A stretch of 64,000 nt of DNA from Isoetes taiwanensis (lineage: Eukaryota; Streptophyta; Lycopodiopsida; Isoetales; Isoetaceae), in contig JAJEKV010000008.1 of assembly GCA_021234155.1 (NCBI GenBank), positions 22,547,158 through 22,611,157 of the forward strand, written 5' to 3'. The position numbers were made by a program, and so were the translations under genes. The notes below the pieces were generated by a model, which saw only the letters and a list, made by a program, of their open reading frames with translations, was not told where the DNA came from and did not search any database. Positions 47,801 through 56,854 of the stretch are shown here, piece by piece. How positions within the stretch are numbered: the first letter of the stretch is position 1; each line of letters begins with the position of its first letter.

Positions 47801-47908
47801 TGGAGTTGTTAAACTATCAACAGGAAACAATTATGCAATTTTAAATCGCTTGACACCACCCATGAAAGTTACTTTGTTTATTGTTTGATCTATCCACTTT
47901 GGTTGCTT
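44898..47908. other. Region without recognised gene
   Basis: Short frames only. CCCTGCCAT words recur near 45640, 45940 and 46015 without a clear period, and CCTATAATCGCTCAAT is tandem at 45423-45455. At about 47101-47148 lies a solo copy of the inner arm end of the hairpin element at 22933-23230 (CTTTTGTTTGGGTGCATATT). Confidence 0.5.
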
Positions 47909-48180
47909 GATTTTTATTTTTGTCTTCATTTAAGGAAGAAGTATTGTTTGCCTTACTTAAAATCAATACAAATCGAGCAACAACAATGTATAGCATTGCA
48001 GAACCAAGGATGGTAGAGCATTAGAGAGATGAAGGACGTTAAATGATTTTTATTTTTGTCTTCATTTAAGGAAGAAGTATTGTTTGCCTTACTTAAAATC
48101 AATACAAATCGAGCAACAACAATGTATAGCATTGCAGAACCAAGGATGGTAGAGCATTAGAGAGATGAAGGACGTTAAAC
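47909..48180. repeat. Tandem duplication, copy offset 136 bp
   Basis: About 135 bp is repeated starting at 47909 and 48045, ending at GAAGGACGTTAAA just before the GA microsatellite. Confidence 0.95.
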
Positions 48181-48182
48181 AT

Positions 48183-48183
<1 letters not shown>

Positions 48184-48224
<41 letters not shown>

Positions 48225-48420
48225 CTTGAGAGAGAGATTGGAGATATATATGAGATAGATAGAGAGATATATAATACTATAAGAGAAGATATATATATAT
48301 GGAGAATTAAACTCAGGATATGGCTGTGAGAGAGCATGGTCAGAGAGAGAGAGAGAGACCGCATTGTTTGATATATGAGCTAGATAGAGTTTTAGAGAGT
48401 CTCATCTTGAGACATAGTGA
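48184..48420. repeat. (GA)n microsatellite and degenerate flank
   Basis: A pure (GA)n run occupies about 48186-48222, and GAGA/TATA-rich sequence continues to about 48420. The minus-strand Ser/Leu-rich frame here is an artefact. Confidence 0.9.
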
Positions 48421-48427
48421 GAGAGAA

Positions 48428-48700
48428 ACATTTAGAAAGTGCATACCAGAGAAGTGTGAATAGTCCATTGGGGTAGCAACCCAAAAGATCTTATGTTCAA
48501 GTCTCTAGGGTCAAACTCATGAATGTTGCCAATGTGGCATGACATAAAAATAATACTATAGATATTGATCTATCTATCTATTTTAAGCACCATATGTGAT
48601 TAATGCTTTAGCATGCCAAACTCATGTTGTTTGAAAAGAAGGTATTGACAGGACAAATGACTAACTAATTGATACACGACAAATGACTAACAATCTATGT
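48428..48700. repeat. Dispersed repeat, copy 1 (second copy at 55508)
   Basis: About 270 bp from GAAACATTTAGAAA through TCCATTGGGGTAGCAAC, AATGTTGCCAATGTGGCATG, GATCTATCTATCTATTTTAA and GACAAATGACTAAC matches 55508-55800 in the same order with scattered differences. Both copies follow a (GA)n microsatellite, so the repeat and its flank were duplicated together. No coding potential. Confidence 0.8.
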
Positions 48701-48719
48701 TCTATTCATCTTCTATTTG

Positions 48720-50570
48720 TTCACTTCCCCAGAATAATAAATCAACCATGCTCTCTCATCCTTGTTTGAAAACATGTCCCCATCTACAAATTTCCACTCC
48801 CAAATGATGGGCTGCCTACTTTGATATTCTATTTGCAAACCTTTTTCTTTATAGAGATATTCTCATGTAGGTACTTGGCTATTCCCAAACTAGGATTCAT
48901 GCTTTGCAATATAGAATCATTTTGTTTTAGGTTGAGACCACATCTTCTTGTAATACCTAACTAAAACCCATTGTCTCAAGTTATTGCCTACCAAGAATGC
49001 TTAACAACAAATTAATATCCCATTTCCTTAGCCATCTACAACATCTTGAAACCATCCTTTATCCTTGCTAACCAAAGGGCCTTGTGAGGGAGTCTTAACA
49101 TCCATGGTATCCACTTTTTTCGGTATCTAATGCATCCCATTAACCCTTCTCCTTCTAAAGGCATAAGCCCCACATTCAGTTAACATCATTTGATATGGAG
49201 TCCGAGCTTTTACCCCCCTATCTCAAGGCGTATGAATTTCTTTAGAATTTGCTCTAAATCATCCCATAATCCCCGTGGAGAGGCTAGGCCCCCCATATCT
49301 CACTGCCATATAATGCCACACTGTATACTAGTGACACAAAAGTTTACGCTTAAGTGACCAAGACCATAAATGTGCTTCGGCATAGGCTCTGCATAGCATA
49401 AAAGAGCCTTATAACTCCATCGATTCTCTGCTGTATGCACATGTTCCATCTATGGTTCCCTGGAAAATCAACCCCAAGTATTTATAGGAATCACGGTATT
49501 CACCTCAGAGCTCCCTTATATTGAAATAATTCATGTTTAAGGTGCCCCTTGTCATGATATTTGTCTTATCCAAGTTCACTTGCATTCCCGTGGTATCACG
49601 AAGCGGGCCCATCTAAATGTTTTCGCATGTGTTACGGATCGGCAAAATAAACTACTCATCGACATACATTGTAGTATCCTAATTATAGCCATAATATCTC
49701 TGTCTCCTGGCAATCACTCATGTAACCAGCCCTCATGACCACCGAACAACCAAAATGAAAGTGGGAGACATTTAAGTAGCCCCGCTTTGACCTCACATGG
49801 TTAATAATATATTCCGGCTTTCACAGAGAGGGAAGTGATAGTTCCTCCTCCCATCCTGTGTGAACTTTATCATCCAACCAATATATATCATCATGTTAGC
49901 ACTAATAAAGAAAAGTGTCAAAGAACCTACCATTTTAAAATGGCATCCCAAGGATTGTCTATTCCAGCACTCATTAGAGACGCCTATCCTTATCCATGGC
50001 GACTTCAACCGTATTTCTACGTCATGTATGTCCGATGTGATTGCTCTTGTCTATCACTTTTGTCCTGCCATTAAAGTCTCCCAGCTAAAATTACTTCCCC
50101 TTTCTTTTGAAAATACATTATGTCCTGTTCAATTCCAAAAAAGATCATCCTGTGAGGCATCTGTTTCCTTGTATACTTTTGATGTCTTGGAGCAAAAGTA
50201 ACAAATGGCTAAATAGTATTCTCTTTGTAAACCGTTTATCTTCAACCACATATTTGCCCATTTTTATCCTGTTTAATGCACCTGTCACCAGTTCTGTGTA
50301 TCTTTGTCTTACATAACATGCCAGCCCACCGTTTCCGTTATCTGTTGTTCCAAATCTGTTACTTCTTACTGTACAAAATTAACTCAAATCCTGTATCATA
50401 GGTAGCGCATATAACTCATGTTTCTTTGGTCTCCATAAAGCATATCATATCCACATCACAATCAATATATCCTGCATCGTGACTACTTTTTCCATTGTCA
50501 ATCTATTAATGTTCCATATGATTATGCGAGACCTCCCGCATTTCCCTATTCAGTGATTACTACTTTCCCT
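48720..50570 (-). pseudogene. LINE ORF2 (minus strand, element A), decayed
   Basis: Minus-strand ORF2 remains in order. Endonuclease pieces include GGLACYVRQRYTELV (about 50285-50330), a GDFNGR-type strand (about 50000-50020) and segments to about 49800. The reverse-transcriptase fingers and palm are largely missing or unreadable. Then come VNLDKT-like sequence with IMTRGTLNMNYF (about 49530-49580), SYKYLGLIFQGT (about 49450-49490), VALYGSEIWGA-like (about 49290-49320) and GVKARTPYQMML (about 49190-49230) of the thumb/C-terminal domain. Stops are frequent. Its ORF1 lies directly upstream at 50600-51470, and a second LINE in the same orientation precedes that. Confidence 0.75.
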
Positions 50571-50599
50571 TTACCCATTTAACTGTTTGATTCTTCTGC

Positions 50600-51470
50600 T
50601 TTTGCTTCTTTGAATTTCTGAATTTCCTGTTTTTCTCATGCATCTGTTCCTTTGTCAAGTCCTCATTAACCCATATGAACTTCCCTTTCAGATTATGCTT
50701 ATTTTTCGAACTTGGAATCTTGTATCACGATTTGCCAAACTTTGTGAGAATATGGCGAGCCTTTATCTCTTTCCGCCAATCCTGAATGCACATAATTTAT
50801 CTGTTTAGGCACTAACATGTCATTGGTAAGAAAAATTCTCACTAACTCTTTGGTATTTTCTTTCTCCTGTTCCGGCAGTCCAACAATACGAAGATTCAGC
50901 GTCTCTGCTTCCTTTCTGTATTTCCACATAATTTATCAAACATATCTCTAAGATTGCTGATCTCTGCTATTGCTGCCATGTCATTCTCATTCTCAATTGA
51001 CTGTTGCTGTACTTCCGGTTTGTATTTCTGCTCTTACTGCAGCTAATTCTGCTTTCAATTCCCTTTATGGCCAGAGCATTTTCCTGTTTAATCTCTTCTA
51101 ATGCTAATTGAAAATCATTAGCTAAAGAATTCCGTACCTCTTTAAGCATGTCTTGCATCACCGAGCTTCATGAATTCCTTCACAAATTCTTTCTTGAAGT
51201 CCATCAGCATATTCTTCATGTTATCCGCCATGGCAGCCAGCAGCTCCTTCTGAAAATCTTTGTTCTGTTGGATAGAGCAGGATTGTGTTATGGCAGCACT
51301 AGCGGCAACACTAGCAGCATCCATAGCAGCAGTATTTAGCGGCAACATCTGAGTCTGACCCTGATTCCGATGTTGCCCCTTTAGTTTTTTTGGATGCCAC
51401 ACCAACGAGAATGGTCTTAGATGTGGTCCCCTTTGCTTTGTTTTTGTCAGTCGGCATGCATAGAGTCGGC
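50600..51470 (-). pseudogene. LINE ORF1 (element A)
   Basis: Minus-strand frames: Ala-rich NTAAMDAASVAASAAI and KDFQKELLAAMADNMKNMLM (51200-51340), coiled coil LANDFQLALEEIKQENALAI (51060-51130), then an RRM-like domain LNLRIVGLPEQEKENTKELV (50840-50900) and IFLTNDMLVPKQ. This is the ORF1 architecture seen at 40264. Frames are broken around 50935 and 51140. Its 5' part contains the 35-bp word that recurs at 136-bp offset (51345/51481). Confidence 0.75.
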
Positions 51471-51515
51471 CTGCACATCGACATCTGAGTCTGACCCTGA
51501 TTCCGATGTTGCCCC
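51345..51515. repeat. Short direct repeat at LINE junction, copy offset 136 bp
   Basis: A 35-bp match, ACATCTGAGTCTGACCCTGA and the next 15 bases, starts at 51345 and 51481. It sits at the junction of elements A and B. Confidence 0.9.
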
Positions 51516-51520
51516 AGTGA

Positions 51521-54500
51521 AGTGTTTATTACGTCCGTTGAGACCTATCAGGTCTATAAGACGAACAGATTACATATCAAAAAATGCCACCGATATCATC
51601 GGTATAGGCGCTACTCTCACTCTCTGAGGTAATATCATCAACAAAATTATTATTATCGACCTTAAAGAACTTCTCTCTAACATGGAGTACGTCAAATATA
51701 AAATGATACATATCAAAAAATGCCACCGATATCATCGGTATAGGCGCTACTCTCACTCTCTGAGGTAATATCATCAACAAAATTATTATTATCGACCTTA
51801 AAGAACTTCTCTCTAACATGGAGTACGTCAAATATAAAATGACAAGTTTTCAAGGTTGGGAGCTCAAAAAGTTCTAGCAATGTCTTAGCCTTGTATCCCG
51901 TGGTTGTATCTCGATATCATCATATGCCGAAAGCAACAAAGCAAGGTGTGAAGTTCATCCTCTATGTGTCCTTTTCACAAAACTCACATATGCGTTTGTC
52001 TCGAGGTATCCTGTGCCATCTCCCAGTCTCTATCTTCAGATAATGCGAGCTAAGTCTCACGCGAGCCATCACATGCCTAAAATGCAAGGAGACGCCATCA
52101 GATAGATACTTGGCTTCTATAAGTCTTGGTTTAGTGATGTGGCGGTAGAACAACATCTTAGTCTCCTGAGTCCTCCATAACTTTTCGTATACCCGTTTCT
52201 TTACTAACTTACGTATATCCTCTTTCTACCACAGTTTCATCCAAGTTCATGTTCCACTTTTTAACCGACTCTCTGCATCATGATACCATCCCTTGTCCTT
52301 GCTAGCATGCATAGCAATATGTGGTGTCATCTTCCATCTCGATGAACTTTGGCAACATATGCCGCCAAATGCACTATGGCTTCCCCTTCCAAAGGGAGCA
52401 ACCTCCTTACGCCAACATCATAGCATATGGTGTCCGCATTTTGACACCTAGTTCAGAATATAGGAATCTTTTTGCAATTTCTCAATTGCTAGCCACAATT
52501 AGTTTGGAAGACTTCGGACCAAAACCTCACATCCATACCGGGACTACCGGTTTGGACCAAAGTCTTGAAGAGCATCTTTTCATGGACCAATTCCATAAGT
52601 AACTCCTTCTCGCATTGTCTCCGAGTGCACACAAGGCTTTTAATCCATTGTTTGCACCTTTGCTCAACACATTGGTTCCACCTCATAATTGTTTTCAAAA
52701 ATGATCCCTAAATATTTGAAAGAGGTCACCGTCTCCCTTTGCCGGCCCTTTATAACAAAAATACATGCTTAGCAAGCTGCGCTTACTACCATAACTTTAG
52801 TCTTGGAGATATTTACCTCCTTTTACCAGTTCTATCACAAAATGTAGCTAGAATTTCCGTGTGTTTATCCAACCCTGCCGTCCTTGCAATGAGGACTACA
52901 TCATCTCACATCTGAAGAATAAGGATACCACATGCTCAGCTAGAATTGCTCCCGGACCGCCATTATACAAAATCCAATCTTCGAAGTTCATCTATAAAGA
53001 TACCAAGAAGAGCGTCGGGGAAAGAGGGCATCCTTGTTTCACCCCAATATTACGATTATAACGTTGTTTGCAAATATCGGACCAAGGTCTTGAGAGCTCT
53101 ACTAAAACTTTTTTTCATATAATCTCCGAAGTGGGTCGTTTTAGCTCAAGCGAACATTCAAAGCATCCATTCGGGTCCCATAATTTTTCATGAGGCAATC
53201 AAATGCCTTAGTGTAGTCTACAAATGCCATAAACAACGGTTTTTTCTTTCCTTTCACATTCTCCACGATAGCCCGCCAAAGGTTACCGGCTGGTCTATCG
53301 TGGAATATTGAGGCCTAAAGCCTTTGCCTCGCCCCTTTGGCTCTCACGCCAGGTCAAGCACTCAGCCTTTCCCTCAACAATGGTAGCAAATAACTTAGCC
53401 CATAAGTTGTTTTACCATAATTGTCCGATAATTATTCTGGATCGGCTACATCTCCTCCCTTAAGCACCGGCACCACTCACGCTACATTGCCATTCTCGAT
53501 GGAAACCCCGCCTCATCACCTTATTGAACATACCTTGCGATATACTCTATAATTGTGTCACCAGCCCATTTAACCAATTCAGCAACCAACCCCAAACTAT
53601 CGGCTTTATTATTAGCCAGTCTCTTAATGCCACAAAGATATATCATCCGTAGTGAAGATATCTCGTATCCCAAGCCGAAATGGTGTTTGCCCCTCAGATG
53701 TCAACCTTATGATAGAGCTTACGCATATGAGCAACAACAGCGTATCACATGACAATGCATTTTCCGACATTTCTTTACTTTCAACCTATTCCAAAACGTT
53801 TAGGATCGACAACCCAATCCCTTTTAAATAAATACATCCATTTGTCTTTGATATATGCCCTCTTTTTTTCTTCTTGGTCAATTTTGTACTCCAATAACAA
53901 TTCTTTCTTATTTGCTTCCTCGATGCCAAGACAAATCTTTGGCGTGCCAACTTGCAATCCATGTCAAACCAAGAATTGCACCTTAAGCCTTTTGTCGCTC
54001 TGTTAGAATGAAAGCATGATCGGGCAGCACACTAGAGCTCTAGTAATGTCCGCACTCATCCGATGCCTCATCATGTTCCTCTAGAGTGGTTTTCTTCTAT
54101 CGACTTTCTAAACTTCTCTGTTTTTTATATTTACTAGATAACCATGTGATGCGGATGGATCCTGTTTCTTTGGAAGTATCTCTTTATGGGTCGCAATAGA
54201 AAAATAAAGAGGGTTATGGTCCGATTCAGCCCTACCTTCCCCTATTATAAAGTGCCTTATGCTAGCAATAGCATTCTCATCACCAATCGGATAATCAACG
54301 ACACTTTTGCCTTTGTGGTAAGCATATCCGTGCCCCTAAATCTCTTCAAACCATTACATATGAAATCAAAACTTGTGCACAAAGCTAGCAATGACTTACC
54401 CATAGAGGTCACCAGAGCATTGTCTTTGGAAGAGCGGCTCCACCTAATTCTTCCATCTCCGTCTCATCTAATTCATTGAACCATAAGACATCGCCCTTCT

Positions 54501-54960
54501 CCCCAATGATGTTTGCTTGGGAATTTGTTGTCCTTGCATTAAAATCTCCCTCGCTAACAACACGTAACCAAAGAAAGATAGTGTATAATGTCCTGCTCAA
54601 GATGATAAAATGGGTCGAAGACTATCCAAATCAGCTTTTTGTATGCTTTTTTGTCTAAAGGAGCAAAATAACAAGCAACAATATACTTTTAGTATCATGC
54701 TTTTGCATTTCAAACCAAATATATTGGTTATGTGGATCCTTTTTCACTTCTTTCAAAGAAAGAACTATACTCCTTTCAGATGTAACATGCAATCCCCCAT
54801 TACCTTTTGGTCCATTTCCAAACCTAGGATTCCAGAGGGGACGATAACGATTTTGGAACCCGCTTAATTCCGGACCACATTCCTCATGCTCATGCGTTTC
54901 TACAAAACAAATAGCATCCAATTAAGTCCAAAATAGGAGTCATACCGTGCTTTAGTATCA
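51521..54960 (-). pseudogene. LINE ORF2 and 3' UTR (minus strand, element B), decayed
   Basis: Order on the minus strand: endonuclease AICFVETHEHEECG (54880-54920), GGLHVTSERS (54770-54800), SEGDFNART (54530-54560); reverse transcriptase MAFVDYTKAFDCL (53205-53245), IGVKQGCPLSP (53020-53055), a degraded YADD region reading DDVVLIARTAGLDKH (52855-52900), TSFKYLGIIFEN (52680-52725) and RTPYAMML; C-terminal domain HVMARVRLSSHYLKIETGRW and RICEFCEKDT (51960-52090), ending in DDITSESESSAYTDDIGGIF near 51585. The 3' UTR has the stem-loop AGACCTGATAGGTCT (plus 51541-51555) and GGACGTAATAAAC. RT landmarks are clear but frames are broken. Confidence 0.8.
51571..51842. repeat. Tandem duplication of LINE B C-terminus, copy offset 136 bp
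   Basis: The full 136 bp is repeated starting at 51571 and 51707. It duplicates the end of ORF2 including its stop. Confidence 0.95.
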
Positions 54961-55079
54961 TTCAATTTGTTTACATTCCATACCCCAAACCCGAAGGCCT
55001 CTAATCCCTATTGATCAACGATCACTTTCCCTTTCTCCAATATGCCTTCTTCTTGCTAATTCCACGGCGTCTCTAAATT

Positions 55080-55330
55080 TTTGTATTTCTAGTTTATAAA
55101 ACCATCTTTGTTTCCTTTGTTAAATCTTCGTACAATTGTAGGCTGAATTTCTAGTTTATCTCTCAGAAACTCCTCTACAACCTCCTGTGTATTCTCCGCC
55201 TCTTCCTCTGCAATGCCAACAAAGCGCAAATTGTTCTTCCGTTCATGGCATTCAAGGATTGAAGAGATCTTCTCATCCAGAGTTTCAGCTTTATGCTCTA
55301 TTTCTTCCTGCTCTGACACAAATTCCATTC
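55080..55330 (-). pseudogene. LINE ORF1 fragment (element B)
   Basis: Minus-strand frame MEFVSEQEEIEHKAETLDEK, then NNLRFVGIAEEEAENTQEVV and EEFLRDKLEIQ. This is a coiled coil leading into the RRM-like start (LRFVGI/LRIVGL/LKISGL in elements B, A and C). It lies just 5' of the endonuclease of element B and is followed upstream by a (GA)n microsatellite. Confidence 0.65.
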
Positions 55331-55338
55331 TCTTATCT

Positions 55339-55366
55339 AGAGAGAGAGAGAGAGAGAGAGAGAGAA
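55339..55366. repeat. (GA)n microsatellite
   Basis: A pure GA run at the 5' border of LINE element B. It precedes copy 2 of the dispersed repeat, as does the GA tract at 48186. Confidence 0.9.
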
Positions 55367-55507
55367 TTAGCTACTAGGATATGGTTATGTGGCATGGTCG
55401 CGATACTCTCTTAGATGTCATCCGCATTGCTGCTCATATATGGTGCTCTAGATAGTCATAATACTCTTTTATGGGCCGGTCTCATTGTTGCTTACATAGT
55501 GCTTTAG

Positions 55508-55980
55508 AAACATTTAGAAAAGTGCATACTGAGACAACTTTGTGGATAGTCCATTGGGGTAGCAACTAAAAGATCTTATGTTCAAGTCTCTAGGGGTCTG
55601 TCAAACTGTTCGCATGAATGTTGCCAATGTGGCATGACATAAAAATACTATAGATATTGATCTATCTATCTATTTTAAGCACCATATGTGATTGATGCTT
55701 TAGCATGCCAAACTTATGTTTGTTTGAAAGCAGTACATAGGACAAATGACTAACTAATCTACACGACAAATGACTAACTAATCTACAGGTCTATCTGGAT
55801 ACTCTATTTGTAAACACTTCATGTTGTAGAATAATAAATCAACCATGCCAAAATCATGTTTGTTTGAAAGCAAGTACATAGGACAAATTACTAACTAATC
55901 CACAGGTCTACTTGGATATTCTATTTGTAAACACTTCATGTTGTAGAGTAATTAATCAGCCATGCACATATCACATACAA
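55508..55980. repeat. Dispersed repeat, copy 2, with internal tandem copies
   Basis: Matches 48428-48700. It extends further with diverged tandem copies of ATGTTTGTTTGAAAGCA (55716 and 55856, offset 140) and ACACTTCATGTTGTAGA (offset about 117). These offsets and mismatches look like ordinary repeat evolution. Confidence 0.75.
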
Positions 55981-56260
55981 TAGGTATAGCAATCAATTGT
56001 GTATCCTAGTGTGAAGACACACAAACCAAAACCATATCATGTCAAAATATTTAACTAAAGCTCTACTTAACTAAACAAGCCTAGCCCGGCAATGCTTAAC
56101 ATATCAAATTACTTAACTAAAGCCATACCCAAGTAAAGTCGACGCAATGTCAAGCACCCTTTACTAATAGTATGAATAAATGTGTGATACATAGAAAAAC
56201 TTTTGTAAGTACAACTATTCACATGCTCTCAATGAGCTTCACTTACTATTCCTTTCTAGA
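55981..56260. other. Short region without recognised gene
   Basis: Anonymous AT-rich sequence between the dispersed repeat and the SINE. Confidence 0.4.
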
Positions 56261-56540
56261 AATAGAAGATAGATAGATAGATAGTATTTTAACGTCACGC
56301 CACTAGGCAGCATCCAACTAGACAAGTGACCACACACCACACTACATTGCTCGATTGGGCCCTGCCCCCAACCACCACCACACACCACACTACATTGCTC
56401 GATTGGGCCCTGCCCCCAACCACCTTACATTGCGTCTGTTAGGGTTTGACCCCCAACAGTATCGAGTGCGATTCTGGGCGGTCTCGAACTCGAGACCACA
56501 TTGCTAAGGAACTAGTGTGTTACCACTAGACCAATAGAAG
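56261..56540 (-). mobile_element. tRNA-derived SINE with (ATCT)n tail and target-site duplication
   Basis: Minus-strand SINE of about 265 bp. The head carries a Pol III A box (TTGGTCTAGTGGTAACAC, plus about 56518-56535) and B box (GGTCTCGAGTTCGAGACC, plus about 56483-56500), about 30 bp apart as in tRNA genes. The body includes a 49-bp direct repeat with GGTTGGGGGCAGGGCCCAAT. The 3' end reads GGCGTGACGTTAAAATACTA followed by (TATC)n (plus 56269-56284). AATAGAAG flanks it at 56261-56268 and 56533-56540, a plausible target-site duplication. The pre-tail GACGTTAA is shared with LINE 3' ends in this window, which suggests LINE-driven mobilisation. Confidence 0.75.
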
Positions 56541-56854
56541 GAAACATCAATACACCACATAACCAGCAACTAGGCTAACTAGTGGTAATACCATATAAAC
56601 AATAGTTTTTTAAAAGCCTCTTCACAAAGTATTTTGTTGATTGAAATTGAATTGAATTGAATTGAGTAAGATCATTACAATTGTTATACACGTGGCAAAA
56701 CTTCCCATCCAGGACCGATGTCTTAATATACAAGAATTATACAAATACTACAGAGAATGTTAAATACACACTTATATACATATACACATTGAATTATACA
56801 GTCCGTCAACCCCAGGAGGCAGGTGTGTTACGTACACGATGCAAAAAAGGTAGT

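Noticed and set aside
48552-48583. GATCTATCTATCTATTTTAA as the 3' tail of LINE element A
   Set aside because: The identical sequence with the same flanks on both sides recurs at 55.65 kb, so it belongs to a dispersed repeat.
55704-55900. Another member of the 136-bp-offset series
   Set aside because: Offsets are 140 and 117 bp with many mismatches, as expected for ordinary diverged repeats. The pairs at 12881 (56 bp), 13129 (44), 34042 (96), 35161 (58), 38281 (196) and 56330 (49) also do not fit.
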